From: Mesostigma viride
Taxonomy: Eukaryota; Streptophyta; Mesostigmatophyceae; Mesostigmatales; Mesostigmataceae
Length of the DNA stretch: 26,604 bases
NCBI GenBank assembly: GCA_009746045.1
Contig: RPFO01000756.1
Coordinates: 1-26,604 of the forward strand
Direction: 5' to 3'
In this document: one piece after another, positions 16,728 through 24,514 of the stretch
Position numbering within the stretch: position 1 is the stretch's first letter
Layout: every line of letters starts with the position of its first letter
Notes under the pieces: generated by a model
The model's input: the letters and a program-made list of their open reading frames with translations, nothing else
Database searches by the model: none
Told to the model about the DNA's origin: nothing
Translations under genes and position numbers: made by a program

Positions 16728-17368
16728 TGTCAGAAATATTGAGACTTGTAGGTCGAAAACGATAGTGACAATTAAAGATTACGCTTTATTATCATTGCAT
16801 ATTAAATCCCGGACTACCACCGTTTGTCCACCAAAACCATGATGTGGCTCCCGGGTGGGGACCATAAGCGTCAGCCATAACTCATGGCTCAGACCTTAGG
16901 TAAGTGCAACGTAGGTTGCGTCTTCCTCTTATGCACAAAGGTGCACAAAGAGTGAGTGCTCGACAGGCTGGCACAAAGATTGCGTAGCTTATCTGAAATG
17001 TGCTGAGAATGCGTTACGCTAGCCAGATTCCGTTAACACTCTCTAGTCGAGTAGTACGACTGAATAGTACGCTAGCTATAGGTCGTAGGACCCTGAACGT
17101 ACAAGTCTTGATATAATGTGCCGGTTCTCGTAGCTTCGGCACTAATATCTTAGTCACTCCGTGACCAAATCATGAGCCGTAACATGACACGTGCTCACTG
17201 CCCCAACACTGCATAATACTCTGCCGATATTAATTATGGCCACAAATACGGCAGGCGGGTGCGATTATTAGGGACGCAACCCTAATACCTCCGTTTACAA
17301 TGGATGGCCTATATGAAATATATTAACGGCAGGCAGTTGGGCACACAGGGTGAACTTCACCCCTGACA
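16728..17368 (-). repeat. LTR, left copy (641 bp)
   Basis: Direct repeat identical by eye to 18234-18874. It contains a perfect short hairpin at its right end (GGGTGAAGTTCACCC on the minus strand) and a TATA-like GATATAATG near 17109-17117. In the leftward orientation this is the 3' LTR. Confidence 0.88.
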
Positions 17369-18233
17369 CCCCCCTTGCACAATGCCTAAAGTGAAGACAC
17401 TATGCAGGTACAATAGGGCCAAAAGTTTCTCCCCGCTCAATTCAGGCAAGAGCCTAAAAAGCTGGGTGGGGCAGCCAGGTATAAACTGGCTCTCACACAC
17501 CCCTTGTTCAACTTAAGCCGGTACACGCTCTGGTAAATCCAATGGTATCAAAATGCCCCCCTTGTTGGGTAGTTGGTAGGACTTGCTAGGTATGATAACC
17601 AGCACATTCCCCTTACCCAGGAAGCTTGATCACGATGAACCAATGTACCCATTGGGCATGAACATAAAGGAGAATTAAGACATGCACAAGCATGCCAACG
17701 CGGGGCACAATGCGCCCCCCCCCCATGCTTTCAAAAGGATAAGCAATAACCAAAAAGGGCATCGGAATCAAAAAATTCCGACCTCTTCATTTCCATAGAC
17801 AGCGCTGGCTTCTCGGCTCCGGGATCCCCGATGCCGCCGGCTCAATTCGCATAAAGATCGAGCACTTAAAACTCGAGCGAAACAGCGCCTTCCAACCGCA
17901 CCCAAAAAAAGATAACCACAAAGCTCATTTTCGGCTCACGTTCGCTCCTGGCATGGATTGAACTTGGATCTTCTGTAGCGCCAGCCTTCAATCGGCATGT
18001 CTGCCGCAGCTGCACTCACGAAATCTGGTGCTTTTGCTGGAATCAGGAAATATATGGCCCAGCGGCTCTGTAGGCCGCGGCCGACTGGCCACTTCCAGGC
18101 CGAGTGTGCGGCTTGCCAACAACAATGCCGCGAACTTCCGGGTAATATTCCATGACGTTACTTGCGTATCTCGCTAATTCGTAGCATGTCACGTTCTTCA
18201 TCTTAACCCTAAGGTTTTTCTGTAATGGTTTTG
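17369..18233 (-). other. Internal region of the LTR element, no protein coding
   Basis: 865 bp without a plausible gene. Next to the left LTR it begins C6-TTGCAC, the polypurine tract on the minus strand. It has a C-run near 17717-17727. On the minus strand 17955-18015 holds a tRNA-like pair of Pol III boxes. The right end next to the LTR (plus GTAATGGTTTTG) does not start a recognisable primer-binding site. Confidence 0.6.
17955..18015 (-). other. tRNA-like A-box/B-box segment
   Basis: On the minus strand, GTGCAGCTGCGGCAG (A-box-like) is followed about 50 bases after its start by AAGTTCAATCC, close to the B-box consensus GGTTCGANTCC. The spacing is near that of tRNA genes and SINE heads. 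No full cloverleaf was demonstrated, so this may be a decayed tRNA-derived piece rather than a functional tRNA. Confidence 0.3.
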
Positions 18234-18874
18234 TGTCAGAAATATTGAGACTTGTAGGTCGAAAACGATAGTGACAATTAAAGATTACGCTTTATTATCA
18301 TTGCATATTAAATCCCGGACTACCACCGTTTGTCCACCAAAACCATGATGTGGCTCCCGGGTGGGGACCATAAGCGTCAGCCATAACTCATGGCTCAGAC
18401 CTTAGGTAAGTGCAACGTAGGTTGCGTCTTCCTCTTATGCACAAAGGTGCACAAAGAGTGAGTGCTCGACAGGCTGGCACAAAGATTGCGTAGCTTATCT
18501 GAAATGTGCTGAGAATGCGTTACGCTAGCCAGATTCCGTTAACACTCTCTAGTCGAGTAGTACGACTGAATAGTACGCTAGCTATAGGTCGTAGGACCCT
18601 GAACGTACAAGTCTTGATATAATGTGCCGGTTCTCGTAGCTTCGGCACTAATATCTTAGTCACTCCGTGACCAAATCATGAGCCGTAACATGACACGTGC
18701 TCACTGCCCCAACACTGCATAATACTCTGCCGATATTAATTATGGCCACAAATACGGCAGGCGGGTGCGATTATTAGGGACGCAACCCTAATACCTCCGT
18801 TTACAATGGATGGCCTATATGAAATATATTAACGGCAGGCAGTTGGGCACACAGGGTGAACTTCACCCCTGACA
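18234..18874 (-). repeat. LTR, right copy (641 bp)
   Basis: Second copy of the direct repeat, ending CTGACA at 18874, directly followed by the GGGGG target copy. In the leftward orientation this is the 5' LTR and would carry the element's promoter. Confidence 0.88.
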
Positions 18875-19329
18875 GGGGGGTCGTCCGTCACGATGTCCAC
18901 GAACCCGGCGGGGCACTCCACCTCGCACCGAGCGCCATTCATGCGACTTGCGAGACGCCCCTGCACACGCAGCTCATTTTGCTTGTTGGGAGGTTTCGTG
19001 GACCAATCCATCACCTTGTCCACCAGGTCCGCGTGGATCCAAGTGCCGCGGTCATCGTTCAACCCCGTCATAACCTTGTCCACGGCATTCTTAGGGCTAA
19101 CGTCGGCCTTAGCCCCCCTCAAAAAGTGATCAAAGCGCTTCGTCCCGTTCGACCCGGCCTTGGTGAGATCGGGGCCGTGGACCATCGTGTCCGTCTTCCT
19201 CACGCGAATCTCGGTGTCGGGGTCCGCATTCAGACCTGGGGGCGGCCGCAGCGTGTAGATCCAGAACTTGTCTGTCTCCCGCTTGAACGCGAAGAGCACG
19301 TTGACGGTCGGTGCCTGAGTCGCGGCCAT
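18875..19329 (-). pseudogene. KilA-N-like + PD-(D/E)XK protein, 5' part (cut by LTR element)
   Basis: From ATG 19329 (MAATQAPTVNVLFAFKRETD). The KilA-N-like region includes RFDHFLRGAKADVS and RGTWIHADLVDKVMDWS (residues about 65-110). The PD-(D/E)XK fold begins with CEVECPAGFVDIVTDD, where Asp145 is the predicted first acidic catalytic residue. The LTR element interrupts codon 152. Across the junction Asp145 would pair with Glu156-x-Lys158 in the 3' part, normal spacing for this superfamily. The whole protein would be 393 aa: DNA-binding module, nuclease fold, coiled coil. As found, the fragment reads about 15 residues into the LTR and stops. Nuclease activity is predicted, not known. Confidence 0.85.
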
Positions 19330-19479
19330 CCGGTACCTGTTTCAGGTTGTGTGGGCAGACAGCGACAGTTTTTGGTGGTGTACATTTTAATAAACATGAA
19401 TGAATGCATTCCAAATCACGAGCAATAGAACGACGCGGCAAATACCACAAGAGTCCTCAAAGGCGAAACACGTAGGGGA

Positions 19480-20100
19480 TAAAACACGCCAGAGTGTGGG
19501 CAGAGAGCCAACAGAGTTGCTGGACAGAACCAGGGCATGTGAAAACTTCACCAAGCAGAATACCTCGACGAGGGCGGCATAAAACGGAAAAAATGCATGC
19601 ACACAATGGGGGGCTTCAAAAAAATTTCATTATGGGATGAGGCATGCCAAAGGGTGGGCAACAGGCAACAGGATTGCTGGACAGGGCCAGTGCAGGTGAA
19701 AACTTCACAAGGGGGGGCCCATTCGACGATAGCGGCTGAAAACGCGAAAAGGAACGCACAACCAGGGCAAGGGGATGGAAATAAGTGCATCAGATGATGA
19801 GGCATGCCAAAGGGTGGTCAATAGGCAACAGTACTGCTGGACAGGACCAGGGCAGGTGAACAATTCAAAAGGTGGGGCCATTCGACTTTCGCGGCGTAAA
19901 ACTCGACAGAAAGCATGAAACATGGCAAGGGCATGGAAATAAGTGCATCAGATGATGAGCCATGCCAAAGGGTGGTCAATAGGCAACAGAACTGCTGGGC
20001 AGGACAAGGGCAGGGGTGCAATTCAAAAGGTGGGGCCATTCGACGAGCGCGGCAGGAAACGCGAAAAAGGGGTTCACAAACAGGACAAAGACAGCCGAAA
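19480..20100. repeat. Degenerate 160-bp tandem repeats, four copies
   Basis: Units begin at the motif GCCAAAGGGTGGNCAA near 19488 (divergent), 19646, 19806 and 19966, giving periods of about 158-160 bp. Shared blocks include CAACAG.A.TGCTGGACAGG, GGGCAGGTGAA, TTCGAC...GCGGC...AAAA and GGAAATAAGTGCATCAGATG. Copies 3 and 4 are most alike; copy 1 is most diverged. No conserved reading frame. Confidence 0.8.
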
Positions 20101-20122
20101 CCCCCCCCACCCCACTGCCTAA

Positions 20123-20150
20123 TTCGACGTTTGCGGCCGAAAACGTCGAA
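20123..20150. repeat. 28-bp near-perfect palindrome
   Basis: TTCGACGTTT and AAACGTCGAA form a perfect 10-bp inverted repeat around GCGGCCGA, whose core CGGCCG is itself palindromic; only one G/A pair breaks the symmetry. Degenerate forms (TTCGAC..nnGCGGCnnnAAA) occur once per 160-bp unit near 19563, 19722, 19882 and 20039, so this is the best-formed member of a repeated dyad. Confidence 0.6.
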
Positions 20151-20405
20151 AAAGGGCCATGCTCACCTGCAAATCCAGAGCCAAAGGGAGAAAATGGGTT
20201 GTGTTGTTGTGTGTGTTGTTTGCCTGCTGTCTGCCCCATTTCATGCCGCGCTGACGAAATATATACGCGCGTCTGCCGCGTGTCGTGTCGGTTTCGTCGT
20301 GGCAGCGGCGTATCTTTGGTTCCCTGCCGCGCCCCGGGAGTTACCACTTGGCAGCGGGCGGGTTCCGCTCCAGTTCCGTGGGCGGTTACTAGAAGTTAGC
20401 GGGAG

Positions 20406-21220
20406 TGCAGCGGAATCCGTGGCAGTAGGCACGAATCCGCCGGGTGCCGCGGGGTAACTTGCGAAAAGTGAGATCCTAACCGGCTGGGTAACCGAAAGTA
20501 ACGGCGGACGGACGAGTGCGAACCAGTGGGCCCGGGGGAAACTCGGGAGGGGCCAATGGGAAGTGCCGGTTTCTAGCCGGATTCCTGGCGGTTAGGAGAT
20601 GCATCTTGGCTTCCCTGATCCCGGGACTCGGCCGAAAAAAAGTTTGGAAATGGGGAACGAAATACGCAATTCGCGTATTCGGCGAATTACACTACAACAT
20701 TAGGTTCTATTTATAGCCCGCCCGTGCACTGGGTAGTTTAACGCTAGTACACTACAAGATTTACTGGGGTACTTCAAGTACCACACGCGGCGGTATATTC
20801 GATTATCCTTTATTTATTTAGTCCTAAGTTAGCCATAAGTTACGGGCTACTGAAAATATATGACGATTCTATTAAAAATTTATAGTAGTAGCGACTTTGC
20901 ACGGGTGGGCTATAAATAGAACCTAATGTTGTAGTGTAATTCGCCGAATACGCGAATTGCGTATTTCGTTCCCCATTTCCAAACTTTTTTTCGGCCGAGT
21001 CCCGGGATCAGGGAAGCCAAGATGCATCTCCTAACCGCCAGGAATCCGGCTAGAAACCGGCACTTCCCATTGGCCCCTCCCGAGTTTCCCCCGGGCCCAC
21101 TGGTTCGCACTCGTCCGTCCGCCGTTACTTTCGGTTACCCAGCCGGTTAGGATCTCACTTTTCGCAAGTTACCCCGCGGCACCCGGCGGATTCGTCCCTA
21201 CTCCTGCGGATTCCGCTGCA
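20406..21220. repeat. Large inverted repeat, 323-bp arms, 169-bp loop
   Basis: Arms 20406-20728 and 20898-21220 are exact mirror positions (coordinate sums equal, so no net indel) and about 98% identical by eye; the few mismatches cluster in the outer 35 bp, with one near the inner end. The loop 20729-20897 is AT-rich (TTTATTTATTTAG, AATATATGACG). Identical 66-codon frames in both arms are just the same sequence read twice. No clear target-site duplication at the outer ends. Confidence 0.85.
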
Positions 21221-21730
21221 ACTGCTCAGGGCGCCGTTCCCCGCCGGTCCCGTCAGATCCCCGCCCCGTTCCCGTCAGAACCGCGCCAGATTCCGTCAGT
21301 GCCACGGGGGTTTCGCGAAGGCCGCCGCGTGGCCACGATTTTTTGGGTAGCTCGGCGTAACCGGTGGCGCTCCGCCGCTGACGCGAATGTCCTGAAAATT
21401 TGAGTTTCCCGCCGGCTGCCAGCGCGAAACGGCGGATAACGAAAAAGGGCGACTTTGTATCCAAGTGCCCCTCTCTCCACCATCCCCTCTCTGCACCCAC
21501 CATCCTCCCCCCTTGCTGCCTGGCTCTTGTGAGCTTCCATTGCCCTTTCACCTCTGTGGTGTGTGTTGTGGTTTGGTTTGCTCTCCCATGGCTTTCATCC
21601 TTGTGCATGGCCTCTGAAGTTTTCTGGAAATAATCCGCATTCGCGCCGGCGTTGCCGAGTTTTCATGCTTTTTTCACCCTCTTGTGGCTGGCTTGCACTT
21701 CCTTGATGTTGGATTCATTTTTTCAGCTTG

Positions 21731-22140
21731 GATGAAATTGTCACACCCTTGTTGGAATATTCACACCTTGTGCGCGTTCTCCGCCGGCTGCGTCGAATTC
21801 TCTCACCTCTATTGAGCTGTTCACACCTTGTTGGAATATTCACACCTTGGGCGCGTTCTCCGCCGGCTGCGACGAGTTCTCTCACCTCTATTGAGCTGTT
21901 CACACCTTGTTGGAATATTCACACCTTGGGCGCGTTCTCCGCCGGCTGCGACGAGTTCTCTCACCTCTATTGAGCTGTTCACACCTTGCTGGATGATCCA
22001 CACCCTGGGGCGTTATCCGCCGGCTGCGACGAGTTCTCTCACCTCTATTGAGCTGTTCACACCTTGCTGGATGATCCACACCTTGGGCGTGTTATCCGCT
22101 GGCTGCGTCGAACTCTCACGCCTGTATTGAGTCACCCCAC
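21731..22140 (+). repeat. 79-bp tandem repeats, about five units, upstream of the gene at 22186
   Basis: The block ATTGAGCTGTTCACACCTTG recurs at 21811, 21890, 21969 and 22047, with a truncated ATTGAG at 22126; spacing is 79, 79, 78 and 79. Each unit also has CCGCCGGCTGCGACGAGTTC and CTCACCTCT. Inside the unit TTCACACCTTG or a close form is present twice. The variable part is a small palindrome in every copy: GAATATTC in the first units, TGGATGATCCA in the last two. The array ends about 45 bp before the ATG. Confidence 0.82.
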
Positions 22141-22185
22141 TGGTTGGAAATTGCTCACCTCTGTGAAGTCTCCCCACTCTCGACA

Positions 22186-23517
22186 ATGGAGGTTCTCTTC
22201 CCTGCCATCCACGACAACCGCATCGGCCAGAAGAAGGTGACCGGGGTGGACCCCTCGTGCGTGTCGGAGCTGCTGTTCGAGGACGACGCGTCCGACGGCG
22301 ACTTCGGAGGCGTGGGGCTGGACCTCGACCTGGAGGACGGCCCGGGGAAGCGGGGGACCAAGCCCCTCCACGGGAGGCAACCGCCGCTGCCGGACCCCGA
22401 GGACGCGTGGGTGGACGACGCGGTCCTCCGAGATGTCTTCCGCGTCCCCCTGGGACCGATGCGCTTCTTCGTGCACGTCGCGCTCGCCGAGGGGTGCGAC
22501 CAGGTCAAGCTCTACAGCGTCAAGGACATGTGCAGGGCCTTCAAGGAGACCTGGGACGTGAAGACGCCGCCCGACCTGCTGCAGGAGCTGCTGGAGGGGT
22601 GCGAGCACCACCGCGTCACCGAGAGGGGCGCGCTGTTCGTGTCCGCGGACGGGATCGCCGTGCTCGCCAAGGGGCTCGCGTGCCACAAGAACCTGGTAGG
22701 CAAGCGCGTGTACGTCGGCAACGCCCTCCTGCGCATGGCGGGGCTGGAGGGCTCCCTGCGCGCGGAGGACATCCACACGACCGGCGCCATCCGGATGGGG
22801 GTGGACGTGGAGGAGAACGTGCTCTACCGGGACGTCCGCCGGCGCGTGGTCCAGCTGCGGTTCGACAAGGAGAGGTACGAGCACGTGTGGGCGCAGTATC
22901 ACACGGCGCTGTGGGCGGGCGACGAGGCGACCGTCAAGCGACTGGCCAAGCCCGCCGACGAGGTGCTGGAGAAGTACGGCCTCACCGTCAAGCTGCTGGC
23001 CGCCCTCAGCGAGCCGGACTTTTGCCCCCCCCACCCCCTGCCCTCCTGGGGCCTGCTGCCCCTGGACCTCGTCCGCAAGAGCGAGTACAAGGTGGAGGTG
23101 AACCCCCCGCCCAAGCCCCCGGCCCGGCGCGAGCCGTTCGGGGACATCACCAACCGCATGGCGGAGGTGGATCTGGCGTCGCCCGGCCCGGGGGGCTCGA
23201 AGGGGGGCTCGAAGAAGAGGAAGACGCGCGAGGGGCGCTCCCTCCCGGTGGACCGCGGCGACCGCCTGCACCTGGTGCTCGCCCAGGCCCTGGAGCTGTA
23301 CCGCGAGACCGGGGACCTCGGCGAGCGGGCATACGAGGTGCTGCGGGCGGTGCCGTTCCTGCGGCAGAAGGAGGAGTACGCGAGGGCCTTCTCGTGCGCC
23401 CTGGACAGTCTGTTGTTTTGTGATGAAGATGATGCCGGTCACCCTCTCTTGAGCACGAGAACGTACTTGGTATTCACGGACCTGATCCCCCATTTCGTGG
23501 AAGGGCCGGTGGAGTGA
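22186..23517 (+). CDS. Hypothetical basic/nuclear-type protein, 443 aa
   Basis: Intact frame. ATG 22186 (context ACAATGG) is preferred to an in-frame ATG at 22144 that lies next to the tandem repeats. The N-terminal 100 residues are acidic (ASDGDFGGVGLDLDLEDG). A middle region has VKLYSVKDMCRAFKETWDVK, ERGALFVSADGIAVLA and VGKRVYVGNALLRMAG, which loosely resembles the layout of Bro-N domains. Then come a Pro-rich linker, PFGDITNRMAEV, a basic nuclear-localisation-like KKRKTRE, and a helical C-terminal domain ending in a hydrophobic strand (YLVFTDLIPHFVEG). GDITN-type motifs occur in the N-termini of some cell-cycle proteins, but one short match proves nothing. Function unknown; the array of 79-bp repeats upstream may regulate it. 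Confidence 0.75.
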   Translation: MEVLFPAIHDNRIGQKKVTGVDPSCVSELLFEDDASDGDFGGVGLDLDLEDGPGKRGTKPLHGRQPPLPDPEDAWVDDAVLRDVFRVPLGPMRFFVHVALAEGCDQVKLYSVKDMCRAFKETWDVKTPPDLLQELLEGCEHHRVTERGALFVSADGIAVLAKGLACHKNLVGKRVYVGNALLRMAGLEGSLRAEDIHTTGAIRMGVDVEENVLYRDVRRRVVQLRFDKERYEHVWAQYHTALWAGDEATVKRLAKPADEVLEKYGLTVKLLAALSEPDFCPPHPLPSWGLLPLDLVRKSEYKVEVNPPPKPPARREPFGDITNRMAEVDLASPGPGGSKGGSKKRKTREGRSLPVDRGDRLHLVLAQALELYRETGDLGERAYEVLRAVPFLRQKEEYARAFSCALDSLLFCDEDDAGHPLLSTRTYLVFTDLIPHFVEGPVE

Positions 23518-23577
23518 TCGGTTTTCCTTTATTTGTGTATATATATCGATGGACCATCTCTATTTTTTAAGGAAATG
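23518..23577. terminator. AT-rich convergent terminator region with inverted repeat
   Basis: Between the rightward gene ending 23517 and the leftward gene ending at about 23567. TTTCCTT (23523-23529) pairs with AAGGAAA (23569-23575) around an AT-rich interior with TGTATATATATC and a T6 run. This could form the 3' hairpin for both transcripts. Confidence 0.4.
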
Positions 23578-23937
23578 TCAGCATTTGTCTCGCACTCGCC
23601 ATGTCCGCGGTGGACAGCGCGCGATAACACAGCGTGAGTAGGGAGGGGGGTGGGGTGGGAGTAGGAGCGGGGGCGGGGGCAGGGAGGGGCGCGCGGGCCG
23701 CTCGCGCGGACCGTTCGCGACGATCTCGTCGACGGCGTTCAGGTAGCCCCCGCGCCCGTTGTAGCGCTCGAGTATCTCGGCCAGCAGGTCCTCGTCCTCC
23801 ATGTAGGCCACGCGCGATATCACCAGCACCATGTCGCCCGCCCACGCGCACGTGCGCACCATGTACAGGTCCATCAGCCTCGCCGCCTCCCTCCGGCCCC
23901 TCACGCCCGCCCGCTCGCACGCACGCCGCACGTACAT
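23567..23937 (-). CDS. Hypothetical protein, about 120 aa, probable frameshift near C-terminus
   Basis: ATG 23937 opens MYVRRACERAGVRGRREAAR, followed by a compact helical core (LMDLYMVRTCAWAGDMVLVI, EDLLAEILERYNGRGGYLNA, VDEIVANGPRERP). After that the first frame runs into a Pro-rich tail stopping at 23578. A shift by one missing base in the C-rich stretch around 23650-23690 would instead give a Pro/Ala/Thr linker and a helical end (LLTLCYRALSTADMASARQM) stopping at 23567. The second reading looks more protein-like and fits the window's one-base-loss pattern, but I cannot prove it. No known family. Confidence 0.55.
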
Positions 23938-23986
23938 CGTCTGACCCTCTTTATTCGCGTTTTTACCCCACGGACAGGCGCGCGGA

Positions 23987-24460
23987 TTATAACATAACCG
24001 CGGCGCGTCCTAATATGCCCCTGGCAGTAAAAGGGCGCCCAGCTTCCAACGCAGTCCTTGCCTGACCTAACAAGGTATCGACCACGCCGAGTTCTGTCCG
24101 GGTTTTGGTGCCGTTTTTGAAATGGGTTCTCGCTTCATTGGCCAAATCGTCATAGATAACTTTCTGTGCATTTGTCTCATTTTTGTAAGCATCAGACAAG
24201 CCCGGGTCAGGTGCATAGGCTTGGTTTCTCCAAGGCAACCAGTCCGCGAACCAGTCCCACGACCACGTAGTGGGCGGCTGGTCGATCTTCATGTCGTCGC
24301 TGGTCCACATGTACGCCCTGGCCGCGTGCGTGCGCCTGGCGGGCCTGCGGGCCTTCCCCCCCGCGCCCCTCTTCCGCCTGTGGGCCGCGCAGTGCGCCCC
24401 TCCGTGCGCGCCCTCGTTGCGGCACCTCGAACCCGATACGGTCGTGGACTTGCACCTCAT
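23987..24460 (-). CDS. Zinc-knuckle-like Cys/His protein, 157 aa
   Basis: Intact frame from ATG 24460. The N-terminus carries C-x9-C-x9-C-x2-H (MRCKSTTVSGSRCRNEGAHG then GAHCAAHRRKR), a pattern common in small giant-virus proteins ('RC...T..G.RC.N......C..H'), likely binding one zinc ion. A basic stretch follows (RRKRGAGGKARRPARRTHAA), then an aromatic segment (TWSWDWFADWLPWRNQAYAP) and a helical C-terminal half. Zinc and basic parts suggest nucleic-acid binding; role unknown. It lies downstream of the NifS-like gene on the same strand, 54 bp apart. Confidence 0.7.
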   Translation of the reverse strand: MRCKSTTVSGSRCRNEGAHGGAHCAAHRRKRGAGGKARRPARRTHAARAYMWTSDDMKIDQPPTTWSWDWFADWLPWRNQAYAPDPGLSDAYKNETNAQKVIYDDLANEARTHFKNGTKTRTELGVVDTLLGQARTALEAGRPFTARGILGRAAVML

Positions 24461-24514
24461 GATCGCGAGTGTCTGTGTACTTAGTGCCTCGATTTTTTTC
24501 CGTGGACGTATATT

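Larger units (their letters stand above)
16728..18874 (-). mobile_element. Non-autonomous LTR retroelement, 2,147 bp
   Basis: Two 641-bp direct repeats (16728-17368 and 18234-18874, constant offset 1,506, no difference seen by eye) flank an 865-bp internal region. Each repeat starts TGTCAG and ends CTGACA, the TG...CA inverted termini of LTRs, and the element is bounded by GGGGG target duplications. Orientation is probably leftward: on the minus strand AAGGGGGG directly precedes the downstream LTR as a polypurine tract. I found no convincing tRNA primer-binding site. There is no gag, protease, reverse transcriptase or integrase frame, so it depends on a related autonomous element (TRIM/LARD-like, though larger than a usual TRIM). 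Identical LTRs mean recent insertion. It splits a viral gene with its frame otherwise intact. Confidence 0.88.
19330..22185. other. Gene-free repeat island, 2.9 kb
   Basis: No frame here looks like a real gene; the longer ones follow the repeats in several frames at once. The stretch consists of a unique part, 160-bp tandem repeats (about 19480-20100), a 28-bp near-palindrome, a large inverted repeat (20406-21220), a unique GC-rich part with three CCGTCAG copies (21250-21300), and 79-bp tandem repeats (about 21731-22140). Such non-coding density is out of character with the packed genes on both sides. Confidence 0.7.

Noticed and set aside
19705-20347. Cys/Phe-rich leftward frames that look like a repeated protein family
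   Set aside because: They follow the 160-bp tandem repeats, which are not a multiple of three, so similar peptides appear in different frames.
20516-21110. Two identical 66-aa frames on opposite strands
   Set aside because: They are the same sequence seen in both arms of the inverted repeat; no start context, homology or codon support.
21731-22140. CRISPR array
   Set aside because: The 79-bp units are contiguous tandem copies without unique spacers, and no Cas genes are present.
22144-22185. Upstream ATG at 22144 as the start of the 443-aa protein
   Set aside because: The extra 14 residues overlap the region next to the tandem repeats, and the ATG at 22186 has a much better context.
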